A stretch of DNA of 64,000 nucleotides, taken from NCBI GenBank assembly GCA_963709295.1, contig CAVPVW010000008.1, forward strand, positions 434,001-498,000, read 5' to 3'. The notes under the pieces are model-generated. The model searched no databases. It was not told the origin of the DNA and saw only the letters and a list, made by a program, of their open reading frames with translations. This stretch comes from JBGPQJ01 sp963709295. GTDB lineage: Bacteria; Chloroflexota; Anaerolineae; Anaerolineales; Villigracilaceae. A program made the translations under genes and the position numbers. Of the stretch, positions 55,406-63,358 are shown piece by piece; position 1 is the first letter of the stretch; every line of letters begins with the position of its first letter.

Positions 55406-56554
55406 CTATGGCAATAAAACCTGATGTTCGGCGCTCCTAAATCTGTTGCATAGATTTTGGAAAGACAAGTTTAGTCCCATCTTAAGCAATCCTTTATCAA
55501 GATAGGATTGAAGTTCATCGTTTGTTCTAAGTGAAATAATGCCGTTCTGCTGATTCCTGCGGGTTTGATTGACGAGTTTTTTCATCAATTTAGCATAAAC
55601 CACGCTGACCGACTCGCCACTTGAGAGAGAAAGCCCAATGGCCTTGGCTGCCAGTCTTCCACTTAGCGCAGCCGCATCCATGCCTACCCCCCTGGTAGGA
55701 TCGATCAGTCCGGCGGCATCACCAACCATGAGAAAATTCCTTTCGCCGAGCCAAATTCTCTCATCATCTGCCAAAGACATGGTGCTGCTGTACCCTTCTT
55801 TCTTGACGATCTGAATGTTTTTTAGGTGGTAGAGTTCTTTGATGTGCTCAAAAAAACTCTCCGCCCGTTGCTGTATATTTTTGTCATAACCGGTTCCAAC
55901 CACCCAATAATCATTTCCATCATCCAGGGTCTTGTTATAAACCCAGGCAAACATCACGTTGTTGTATTCCATATTCCAAAACTGATATAGCTTGTCCGAT
56001 TCAAGATCCCCATCCGCGGTAAAGTAATAATTTAACGTAGCCCCAGAGCTTACTTTCTGGAACCCACTTTCTCCTTTGAGTTTTCGTCGGATTACAGGTC
56101 TCATCCCGGTCGCATCGATGACGTACCTGGCCTTTACCCTTTCAACACCTTCGCCAGTCTCGATATGAACAATAATGCCATCCTCGGTTTCCTCAAAATC
56201 TTTGAAGCTGCAACTATCCCTGAATTCAGCCCCGTAGCTTTGGGCCAGCAGGCAAAGCCACTCATCGAAGGTGTTCCTCATGAAGTTGAGCATGGGAAAC
56301 TTGGCTGAGGTTACCCGACCGTTTGGAAAATGCATCTCAACTTTCGACAGAGTATTATGACAAAGCCTGTCGGGCGGGATTTTTTCCCCAAGGATTTTTT
56401 CGAAATATGGGAATTGAATTCCTGAGCAGGGTTTTTCCCTGGGCACTTTCGCTTTTTCGATCAACAAGGTATTAAGATTCTGCATGGCGCAGAATTTAGC
56501 GGCCACTGGACCCGCCACCGCTCCACCCACAATGACAACATCATATTCTTTCAT
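55406..56554 (-). CDS. FAD-dependent oxidoreductase, geranylgeranyl-reductase-like
   Basis: About 382 aa from MKEYDVVIVGGAVAGP (ATG 56554). The FAD Rossmann motif (VVIVGGAVAGPVAAKFCA), the PCSG motif (KVPREKPCSGIQFP), VIDATGM and the second FAD motif (FLMVGDAAGLIDPTRGVGMDAAALSGRLAA) are typical of the geranylgeranyl reductase/halogenase-like flavoproteins. It probably reduces isoprenoid chains or oxidises an unknown metabolite. Its codons look more AT-rich than its neighbours, and attC-like sites lie on both sides, so it is a captured gene cassette. Confidence 0.85.
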   Translation of the reverse strand: MKEYDVVIVGGAVAGPVAAKFCAMQNLNTLLIEKAKVPREKPCSGIQFPYFEKILGEKIPPDRLCHNTLSKVEMHFPNGRVTSAKFPMLNFMRNTFDEWLCLLAQSYGAEFRDSCSFKDFEETEDGIIVHIETGEGVERVKARYVIDATGMRPVIRRKLKGESGFQKVSSGATLNYYFTADGDLESDKLYQFWNMEYNNVMFAWVYNKTLDDGNDYWVVGTGYDKNIQQRAESFFEHIKELYHLKNIQIVKKEGYSSTMSLADDERIWLGERNFLMVGDAAGLIDPTRGVGMDAAALSGRLAAKAIGLSLSSGESVSVVYAKLMKKLVNQTRRNQQNGIISLRTNDELQSYLDKGLLKMGLNLSFQNLCNRFRSAEHQVLLP

Positions 56555-56593
56555 CACTAGCGATTCTCCTTCGATAATAGTTTGCATGGAACT

Positions 56594-56655
56594 GCCCAAC
56601 GGATTGGCTTACTGAGGCAGCGCCGCAGGGGGAGCGTCCGGTGGAGCCGGTGTTA
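56594..56655 (-). repeat. attC-like site, interrupted at the IS110 junction
   Basis: GCCCAAC at 56594-56600 is a complete core box. The inner arms (GGCTTACTG, GGAGCGTCCGGTGGAGCC) resemble those of the site at 59055-59119. The opposite core box reads GTTACTA instead of GTTRRRY, as if cut by the adjoining element. Confidence 0.55.
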
Positions 56656-56659
56656 CTAG

Positions 56660-56899
56660 AATGTAACTTGGGTTGGGGCGTGGCGGATGGTATCCTGAGT
56701 GTGACGTAGCACCGGGGATGCCAACCGGGGCAGGAGCATCTGGGCAGGCCGACGCCGCCTATGGGAGAGAGTAGGATCTCAGCCCGTGGTGTTACTTGGT
56801 CGCCCGGTGGATTTCGTCTGGGCCTCGAGCCCGAATCGGTGTGTGCAACTCTCTGCCCGAAAATCCACGCCCCAACCACAAACTCAAGGAGAGTGTAGC
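56660..56899 (+). ncRNA. Candidate bridge RNA region of the IS110 element
   Basis: About 240 non-coding, GC-rich bases precede the transposase. They contain possible hairpins (GGGGATGCCAACCGGGG; CTGGGCCTCGAGCCCGAATCGG). IS110-group elements are known to make a structured guide RNA from this left end that pairs with target and donor DNA. No sequence homology was checked; this rests on position only. Confidence 0.4.
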
Positions 56900-58180
56900 A
56901 TGGAAGATAAAGCAAGTGCAAGTCCCTGCCGCTACATTGCACTGGATATTCACAAGTATTATTCGGTGGTGGCGGGGGTGGATCGTGAAGGGGAAGAGGT
57001 TCTGCCCGCCTGTCGGGTGGAGCACGTGGATCTGGAGAATTGGCTGAAAAAGCATCTCCTGCCAACGGATCGGGTGGTGATTGAATCGACGACGAACGCC
57101 TGGCATGTGTATGACATGTTGGAACCACGGGTGAAGGAAGTGCTGGTGGCCAATCCGATCAAGGTGAAGCAAATTGCCTGCGCCCGTGTGAAGACAGATA
57201 AGAAGGATACCTTGATCCTGGCACGCCTGCTGGCAGCCAATCTGGTACCGGTGGTGTGGGTGCCGCCGAAGCATGTGCGGGAGTTGAGGCAGTTGATCTC
57301 ACATCGGCGGCGGATGGCGGGGATGCACACCCAGGTGGTGAACCGGATGCACAGTGTGGCGCATCGACATCATCTCAACCATCCGAAAGGGAAGGACTTT
57401 CAGCCGAAGAATACGGGCTGGCAGCGGGATGAGAGCCTGTCCAGGCTGGAGAAGATGCAGCTAGAACTGGATATGGAGACGCGCGAGCACCTGGAGAAGC
57501 AGATCGAGCGCATGACACGGGAGTTGGGGCGAATGAGCCACGAGGAACCGTGGGCGAGCGAGATGTTGTATTTGATGCAGATACCTGGCTGTGGGGTGGT
57601 GACAGGGATGACGATCCTGGCCGCCATCGGCGACATCACCCGCTTCGAAACTCCGAAAGCCTTGGCGAGTTATTCCGGTCTGGTCCCTGGGCTCGAGCAG
57701 AGCGGGGTGAAGCTACGTGGGAAGGGTATCACGAAAGAAGGGCGGCGGGAACTGCGCTGGGTAATGGTGGAAGTGGCCTGGCGAGCAGTGAAAGCTGACC
57801 CGCATTGGAAAAAATATTTTGAAGAGCTCAAGCGGCGCATGCACCCGAATCAGGCCATCGTGGCGATCGCCCGGCATCTGCTGACCATGGTCTGGTACGT
57901 GCTGACCCGGCACGAACCCTACAGCCACTACTCACCCGAGCGGATCGCCTACAAGTATCTGACCTGGTCCTGGGCATTGAACGAAGACCAGCGCCAGGGG
58001 ATGACCCGCCCACAGTTCGCGCGTTATTACCTGACCCTGGCACCGCCCGCCAGGGCAGGTGTGCGTTTGGGTATCGGGGACGAGCTAAAACGTGTGGCGC
58101 TGAACCCACAATTCCCGTACAGGTTGGCTTCTGTGGAGGAAGTCCTGGAACTCAGGCCGGAACTCCGACCGCCTGATTAG
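56900..58180 (+). CDS. IS110-family transposase (DEDD recombinase)
   Basis: 426 aa from ATG 56900, with AAGGAG upstream; the longer frame to 56786 runs through the non-coding left end. The N-terminal DEDD domain has IALDIHKYYSVVAGVD, VVIESTTNAWHVYDML and VKTDKKDTLILARLLA. The C-terminal Transposase_20 domain has LMQIPGCGVVTGMTILAAIGDITRF and ALASYSGLVPGLEQSG with the catalytic serine region. Intact and probably active. It catalyses guide-RNA-directed recombination in known relatives. Confidence 0.92.
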   Translation: MEDKASASPCRYIALDIHKYYSVVAGVDREGEEVLPACRVEHVDLENWLKKHLLPTDRVVIESTTNAWHVYDMLEPRVKEVLVANPIKVKQIACARVKTDKKDTLILARLLAANLVPVVWVPPKHVRELRQLISHRRRMAGMHTQVVNRMHSVAHRHHLNHPKGKDFQPKNTGWQRDESLSRLEKMQLELDMETREHLEKQIERMTRELGRMSHEEPWASEMLYLMQIPGCGVVTGMTILAAIGDITRFETPKALASYSGLVPGLEQSGVKLRGKGITKEGRRELRWVMVEVAWRAVKADPHWKKYFEELKRRMHPNQAIVAIARHLLTMVWYVLTRHEPYSHYSPERIAYKYLTWSWALNEDQRQGMTRPQFARYYLTLAPPARAGVRLGIGDELKRVALNPQFPYRLASVEEVLELRPELRPPD

Positions 58181-58439
58181 CAACGTACCTACTTCCTTTA
58201 GAATAACAGAACCTCGTTACGAAAGCGGCTGCGGGGGTGGCGAAGCATTTTCCAGCATAGAAAAAACCTTCCTGGAAAGAAAAAACCGGCCGCGAAAAGG
58301 ATACTTTCTGACCGGTTTGCTTGTTGAAAAGCAATTTTCAATGACTATCTTCTTTTACTCTTGACACTGAGGTTAATCGGTGGGCGGCATCATTTTTAGA
58401 AATAACCTTCTCAATAAATTCATCTCTTTGAACTACCAC
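58181..58439. other. IS110 right end and cassette 3' region
   Basis: 259 bp without a gene. It contains AAACCGG...CCGGTTT arms (58286-58317) and several A runs. It should hold the right end of the IS and the tail of the ATPase cassette, but I cannot place the junction. Confidence 0.4.
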
Positions 58440-58997
58440 TTATCGATTTGAAGAAGTTTCAAGCAATGCAAGAATCCGCGCCACAGATTCTTCTAAGGTG
58501 TCGTCAGAAGTATCGAGTATATGCCAGCCCTGTTCTATGAGTGCTATTTCGTGTTTGTCTATCTCTGCTTTGATTAATCTTATTGCATTGTCAAACTCAT
58601 TGCGAAACGTCGACGGAGCCTGACGGGCATGATTGCGAGCTATTGTGGCACTTACTGAAGGTTTGAGAATAACTTGAGTGACCTTGGCGCTTTTAATGAG
58701 CGGCGCATACTCTTGCAAGTGCGAGTAAACATCCCAAAAATCATCTATTGCTACGAGAAAATCAGCTTCACAATAACGCAATGCCATATCTATAGCAGTT
58801 TGCCGCGCAAGCTCAAGTTGCTGTACCAATTCTGATGGCCACCCTGGTACTCCTGGATGAATAACACCGCCATGTACCATTGTCCGAAGATCATCAACTG
58901 GAATGTGTACACCTTTTGCACTGCGCTTTGCGATTTCTCTTGCTGTGGAACTCTTACCCGATGCTGGCGATCCGACAATCAGAAGTATATGGTTCAT
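58440..58997 (-). CDS. P-loop AAA/zeta-like ATPase or kinase
   Basis: 185 aa from ATG 58997. The Walker A GSPASGKSSTAREIAK is followed by a likely catalytic Asp (IPVDDLRTMVHGG) and VAIDDFWDVYS. The pattern resembles small AAA_33/zeta-toxin/chloramphenicol-phosphotransferase-like kinases. A small-molecule kinase is the best guess. The codons look AT-rich, and an attC-like site lies 58 bases upstream of the start, so it is a likely cassette gene. Confidence 0.72.
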   Translation of the reverse strand: MNHILLIVGSPASGKSSTAREIAKRSAKGVHIPVDDLRTMVHGGVIHPGVPGWPSELVQQLELARQTAIDMALRYCEADFLVAIDDFWDVYSHLQEYAPLIKSAKVTQVILKPSVSATIARNHARQAPSTFRNEFDNAIRLIKAEIDKHEIALIEQGWHILDTSDDTLEESVARILALLETSSNR

Positions 58998-59054
58998 TAC
59001 ATGTAATCCTATCGTTATAAAAAAAATAAGGTTTCGCTTCAATCGGGATGTGCC

Positions 59055-59119
59055 ATCCAACGGTAGGGTTAACTGGCGCTGAACTGCAAGCGGAGCGTCT
59101 AGTGGAGCCAGGGTTGGGC
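59055..59119 (-). repeat. attC-like site
   Basis: Ends ATCCAAC and GTTGGGC pair with two mismatches and fit the core rule. Inner arms GGTTAACTGGCGCT and AGCGTCTAGTGGAGCC pair as AGCG/CGCT, AGT/ACT and AGCC/GGTT with unpaired bases between. A further half-site (GGGTCAGCTTGAGCGAGTTATTAGGC, 59188-59213, given here as two joined blocks) resembles the right half of the 55.3-kb site, so an older attC may be fused here. Confidence 0.6.
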
Positions 59120-59226
59120 AGCCCTAAGATTATTAAAACTAAGACACCAGTTAGTTCAGTTGCACATTACCGTAAATCGCGCCCGCCGGGTCAGCTTGAG
59201 CGAGTTATTAGGCGCCCGGGTCATGG

Positions 59227-59958
59227 CTAGCGGGGGATGACTCCCCCGGCAAGGACAATAACGACTCCTACAGAGTTGAAAAGGCAGTGTGTGATGATGG
59301 TAGGCAAGACGTTGCCCCTGAGTCGAACGTAGTAGGCAAGCGGGAGGAATGCCAGGAAGAACGAGAGGTAGTTCCAGGGAGCGTAGAAGTGATAAATCGA
59401 GTGGAGAGCGGCATTGACCGCGGGAGCCCAAGGCCCGGCGACCGGGATCCTTGGTAGCAGATACGCGCGGAAGTACAGTTCCTCGACAATCGGGGCGACG
59501 AAGCCAGAGAGGAACAGGCCCAGCCAGAGAATGGAAGGAGTAACACCCATTAGGAGGCCGTCGAGGACTGGCCAGCGTGGCAGCCATTGTGTCATTGCAG
59601 CTAGGATCGACGCCCGTAGAGGCATGGCGAGAGCAGCTGCCGCCTGTGCGACGATGTAGAGCGCTGTGACACTCAGCAAGATATCAAGGGCCAAGACAGT
59701 GCGGCTTCCGCGAGGGACAATGAGCGATCTCCAGCTCCAGCCGAGCCTTTTTCGCTCGAGGAGAAGTAATCCGACCTCGCACGGCACGAGCACCAGTGGA
59801 ATGCAGAGGATAGTCGCCAGGTAGGTCGGGCCGCCGGATCGATTCAGCAGCCGGGCTAAGAGCACGAACGCGAGAGTGAAAGGAACGCCGGGAGCGAGGT
59901 GGAGGAAGAGAGTCCTCGGCCAAGAGTAGCGCTCAGGCATCTGCCATGCTTCAGTCAT
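59227..59958 (-). CDS. CPBP-family intramembrane metalloprotease
   Basis: 243 aa with six to seven hydrophobic helices. The CPBP motifs are EELYFRAYLLPR (EExxxR), HSIYHFY and ITHCLFNS (third histidine). Family members cut prenylated or membrane proteins, or protect against bacteriocins. It stands in the cassette region with attC-like sequence just downstream (59207-59213) and a degenerate core (AATTAGATAGGCGCC) 30 bases upstream of its start. Probably a mobile gene. Confidence 0.82.
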   Translation of the reverse strand: MTEAWQMPERYSWPRTLFLHLAPGVPFTLAFVLLARLLNRSGGPTYLATILCIPLVLVPCEVGLLLLERKRLGWSWRSLIVPRGSRTVLALDILLSVTALYIVAQAAAALAMPLRASILAAMTQWLPRWPVLDGLLMGVTPSILWLGLFLSGFVAPIVEELYFRAYLLPRIPVAGPWAPAVNAALHSIYHFYAPWNYLSFFLAFLPLAYYVRLRGNVLPTIITHCLFNSVGVVIVLAGGVIPR

Positions 59959-60116
59959 GGACTCGATCCAATAGCCATTCGGGAGGGCGCCTATCTAATT
60001 ACTTGGTTGAAGGTTTCAACATAACAACTTAAATATTGTAACTGCCTTGAATGCTAAATAATTTGGTCATTACCGCATAATACTGTCATTTTCAACATCC
60101 TTCTTCTACGCCACGC
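59959..60116. other. Intergenic, right border of the cassette region
   Basis: AT-rich, no gene. The degenerate attC-like core near 59985 may mark the boundary with the chromosomal genes that follow. Confidence 0.35.
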
Positions 60117-60668
60117 TCACATCAGCCATGCCTGCAGGAACGCCATCACCTGTGGGTTGAGCCACAAGGCAATAATCCCCACCACAATACCCACCAGCGC
60201 CCCCGCCACCACATCGGACAGGTAATGCACGCCCATCGCGGCGCGCGCCAGCGCGACCAGCGGCGCCCAGATCCACAGGAGGACCGCCAGCCAGGCCGGT
60301 CCCAGCCCGGTAGCGATGACGGCGATCAGGAAGGCGCGCGCGGCGTGCCCCGAGGGGAACGAGTGCGGGTCGGTGTTGCGGTAGATCGCGCCCCACTCAC
60401 CCTCCGGTCTTCTGCGGCGGATGAGCTGTTTGGTCGTCATCACGACCACCGCCAGAATGGCGATCCAGAAGAACTGGGTCACCGCCCACTGCTTCCAGAA
60501 CGCTTCAGTTGTCACAAAATAGAGGAGGATGAGTCCCAGCCCCCAGAACCACGAATCACCCGAGTGCGCCAGGACCATGCTCACGGTGCGCAGGAGTCCG
60601 GGCTTCTCCGCCACGCGGATCTTTTCGGACCAGCGCGCGTCCAGTTCCAGCAGCTTCTTGAAGTCCAA
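60117..60668 (-). CDS. PAP2-family membrane phosphatase
   Basis: 183 aa from a TTG start. Six hydrophobic helices carry the three acid-phosphatase motifs: KQLIRRRRP, FPSGHAARAF and ARAAMGVHYLSD (with ARAAMGVHYLSD replacing the usual SR start). It likely removes phosphate from a lipid such as undecaprenyl pyrophosphate or phosphatidic acid. It follows the nucleotidyltransferase gene by 12 bases, so the two form an operon. Confidence 0.88.
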   Translation of the reverse strand: MDFKKLLELDARWSEKIRVAEKPGLLRTVSMVLAHSGDSWFWGLGLILLYFVTTEAFWKQWAVTQFFWIAILAVVVMTTKQLIRRRRPEGEWGAIYRNTDPHSFPSGHAARAFLIAVIATGLGPAWLAVLLWIWAPLVALARAAMGVHYLSDVVAGALVGIVVGIIALWLNPQVMAFLQAWLM

Positions 60669-60680
60669 GAGGATTGCCCC

Positions 60681-61460
60681 TTATTTAACCGGATGCAGCT
60701 TTTCCATGTCGGCGCGCATCATCTCGAGCTGGTGCGGCTTGTCCACGTCCATGCCCGCCTCGGCATACGGCCAGCGGATGGCGCGGCCTTTGATTTTGAT
60801 CTTGTCCGAGACCCGCTTGACCGCGTCGTCCGCGTTGATCAATCGCGTGGCGAGCAGGAAGAGCGTCCAATACCCGAAGACCGACGCCTGTTTGAAAACA
60901 TTCTTGCGGTTGTCGATCAATCTTCTCCAGGTTTCGATGTGCTCATCCGCCAGCTTGACATGGATCACGTGGATGTCCGCGCCGCAGAAGGACTCGCCCT
61001 TCAGCTTGGTGAACGAGCGCTTTGAGCCAGGGTAGCGTTTCTCCATCACCGCCTGCGGGATGATGCCGTAGTACAGTTCATCCTGCGTTTCCATCGACGT
61101 CTCCACGCACCAGTCCACCATCTCACTGGTGATGGCGGGGATGTCAGACGAGATGCCCAGAACGTACTCGGCCCTGGGATTCATTTCCTGGACCTTATGG
61201 ATGCCTGCAATGATATTGGCCAACATGTGCCCCTGATTTTCAATATATTCCATGGGCTTGCTGCAGGTCAGGCCGCTCGATTTGTCCAACCCGATCAGCA
61301 CCACATGCTCGACATCTTTTGAATTGCTGACCGCGTCCAGTATCCACTGGATCATCGGCTTCCCGGCGATGTCCACCATCGCCTTGGGTTTTCCCTGAGT
61401 GTAGGGATAGAGAGGGTCTTTTTCGGAGGGTATTCCACCAGCGGTAATCACAGCGTCCAT
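60681..61460 (-). CDS. MobA-like nucleotidyltransferase
   Basis: 259 aa. The N-terminus MDAVITAGGIPSEKDPLYPYTQGKPKAMVDIAGKPMIQW is the NTP-binding loop of nucleotidyltransferases, and YVLGISSDIPAI carries the metal-binding aspartate. It would couple a nucleotide to a phosphorylated sugar or alcohol. Set between a quinate-dehydrogenase-like gene and PAP2, it may serve a lipid-headgroup or cell-wall sugar pathway (inference). Confidence 0.82.
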   Translation of the reverse strand: MDAVITAGGIPSEKDPLYPYTQGKPKAMVDIAGKPMIQWILDAVSNSKDVEHVVLIGLDKSSGLTCSKPMEYIENQGHMLANIIAGIHKVQEMNPRAEYVLGISSDIPAITSEMVDWCVETSMETQDELYYGIIPQAVMEKRYPGSKRSFTKLKGESFCGADIHVIHVKLADEHIETWRRLIDNRKNVFKQASVFGYWTLFLLATRLINADDAVKRVSDKIKIKGRAIRWPYAEAGMDVDKPHQLEMMRADMEKLHPVK

Positions 61461-61504
61461 GTCAGCTCCTTGCAGCCCTCACAGAGGAGGGCATGGGAAA
61501 TGAA

Positions 61505-62410
61505 TTAGTTCAATTCCTGCAGCTGGGGTTCGAAGCCCAGTTTATCCAGCAATTCATTGTACTCCGCGCTGGTCAGCGCGCGGCCCTTACCCGAGATGGC
61601 GATCAGCGCCGCCTCCATCATGTTCGTGCCGAAGGAACGTCCCTCCAGCACCGGCGTGGTAGTGACGAGATACTTTACCCCGCACTTCTTGTACAAAGCC
61701 ACGTCCTCAGGGGTGGTCGTATTGGTGACAACGACCTTGCCCTGCATGTCGTCCGGCATGTAGCGCTTGATGTAGTGGCAGTCGCCGGCGACCACCGTCG
61801 CCCACTGGAAATACTTGGGATACTTGGGCTTGCGCTCCTCCTGCTTTTCCCCGATCGGGTAGATCCACTCGAAGGGCAGGCGGCCCGCGATGGGCATGAG
61901 CAGCGCGGCCAGCGTCTTGAGCTGTCCCTCGCTGTGCAAGGCGATAGGGATGCTCAGCGAGAACAACAGGTCCCCGTAGGTGGTCTCGTAGCCGGCCGTG
62001 ACGAATGAATGTCCCAGCCCCCAGCGGTCCACGCCGGTCATGACGAATGCTTTTTTGCCGAGTTGTTTGACGTAATCTCCGATTTTGGCATCAACAAAAC
62101 CGGCTGACTTGTTCTCGAGCGTATTCTTCAACCCGGTGCCGTCCACGACAGGGGTTTTCTTGATGTAGCGCACCATCTTCTCGACTGAGTACAGGCGGTA
62201 CCATTTTTCGTCCACCATCGCACCCAGGTCCGCGCCGCCGACGCCGAAAGCGTCCACCACGCCGTCCAGCTCCTTAAATTTCAAGGCGGCAGCTTCCATG
62301 TCGCCATCCGTGCCGATGCGCTCGATCGACACCTCCTCGCCGAGCAGATTCACCTTGACGGCCTTGTTCCGTTTTGACGAACCAATGCTGATGCTGACTG
62401 CGCGTTTCAT
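61505..62410 (-). CDS. Quinate 5-dehydrogenase-like conserved protein
   Basis: 301 aa. The N-terminus (MKRAVSISIGSSKRNKAVKVNLLGEEVSIERIGTDGDMEAA) and VDAFGVGGADLG match proteins I recall from Chloroflexota annotated as quinate 5-dehydrogenase. There is no obvious classical shikimate-dehydrogenase signature, so the name is inherited rather than shown. Forty-four bases upstream of the nucleotidyltransferase gene, in the same operon. True activity uncertain. Confidence 0.65.
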   Translation of the reverse strand: MKRAVSISIGSSKRNKAVKVNLLGEEVSIERIGTDGDMEAAALKFKELDGVVDAFGVGGADLGAMVDEKWYRLYSVEKMVRYIKKTPVVDGTGLKNTLENKSAGFVDAKIGDYVKQLGKKAFVMTGVDRWGLGHSFVTAGYETTYGDLLFSLSIPIALHSEGQLKTLAALLMPIAGRLPFEWIYPIGEKQEERKPKYPKYFQWATVVAGDCHYIKRYMPDDMQGKVVVTNTTTPEDVALYKKCGVKYLVTTTPVLEGRSFGTNMMEAALIAISGKGRALTSAEYNELLDKLGFEPQLQELN

Positions 62411-62540
62411 TTATTTTCCCTTTCGGAACCCGGAATGGAAAGAGTATACACCAGTGTAAATGATATGAAAACAACCCTTATTAACAACAGTCCAGCCGCT
62501 CAAAGGTTACTCTGGTGTAGAATGGGCTCAGGAGTCACTT

Positions 62541-63341
62541 ATGCGCCGCATCGTCCCCTACCTGCTTGGGCTTTACATCCTTTTACTGACCGTCGCCGTC
62601 GGGACACTCGCCCTGGGCGGTACGCCTCCGCCCGTGCTGACGCCCCTCTCCACGCTGGCGGGGTTCGCCTTCGCCCTGACGCACGCTGGCGTACGCATGG
62701 GTTGGAAGCGCGCTCTGGGATTATTAGGACTGGTCTTCGCCGTCAGCCTGACCTTCGAATCGGTGGGCGTAGCGACCGGCTGGATCTACGGCCCGTATCA
62801 CTATACTCCCAAGCTTGGTCCGTTGTTTCTCGGGCTGGTGCCCTACCTGATCGCGGTCGCCTGGTTCATGATGATGTATCCCTCCTTCGTCATCGCGGAC
62901 TGGCTGATCCCGTCAAAGTGGGCGCACTGGAAGCGACTGCTCAGCGTGGCAGCGGTCGGAGGGCTGGTGATGACCGCCTGGGACGTGGTCATGGATCCGC
63001 TCATGGTGCGCGGCGGACATTGGATTTGGGAGATCGACGGTGCCTTCTTTGGTGTGCCCCTGCAAAACTACTGGGGCTGGTGGCTGACGGTCTTCGTCAC
63101 CTTTGCCCTGTTCCTGCTGTTCACTCGCGGAAAAACGGCTCTCGTCAGCGACCCGGGTTTTGACCGGATGGTTGTTCTCACCTACTCGCTCACTGGCATT
63201 GGTAATGTCATCGCCGGCCTCTCCACCGGCCTGGGTGGACCCGGGCTCGCGGGTCTGTTCGCCATGCTGCCGTGGATGATCACGGGCTGGTTGAGCATGA
63301 ACAAGGAACCTGCTGGATTCTCAGAAACTTCCCCCCACTAA
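62541..63341 (+). CDS. Carotenoid biosynthesis membrane protein (CruF/DUF422 family)
   Basis: 266 aa with seven hydrophobic helices and AGGAG before the ATG. FESVGVATGWIYGPYHYTPKLGP and AWDVVMDPLMVRGGHWIWE are family signatures of CruF-type 1',2'-hydratases and archaeal bisanhydrobacterioruberin hydratase. These add water to carotenoid ends. No phytoene genes are nearby, so the substrate is not confirmed. Divergent from the quinate-dehydrogenase-like gene. Confidence 0.85.
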   Translation: MRRIVPYLLGLYILLLTVAVGTLALGGTPPPVLTPLSTLAGFAFALTHAGVRMGWKRALGLLGLVFAVSLTFESVGVATGWIYGPYHYTPKLGPLFLGLVPYLIAVAWFMMMYPSFVIADWLIPSKWAHWKRLLSVAAVGGLVMTAWDVVMDPLMVRGGHWIWEIDGAFFGVPLQNYWGWWLTVFVTFALFLLFTRGKTALVSDPGFDRMVVLTYSLTGIGNVIAGLSTGLGGPGLAGLFAMLPWMITGWLSMNKEPAGFSETSPH

Positions 63342-63358
63342 AAAATTTCTCGCGTGAA

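Larger units (their letters stand above)
56656..58260 (+). mobile_element. IS110-family insertion element (ends approximate)
   Basis: It contains one transposase gene with a long non-coding left end. IS110 elements lack clear terminal inverted repeats, so limits are set by the attC remnant on the left and are a guess on the right. It lies inside the cassette region, next to an attC-like site, a known target type for some relatives. Confidence 0.55.
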
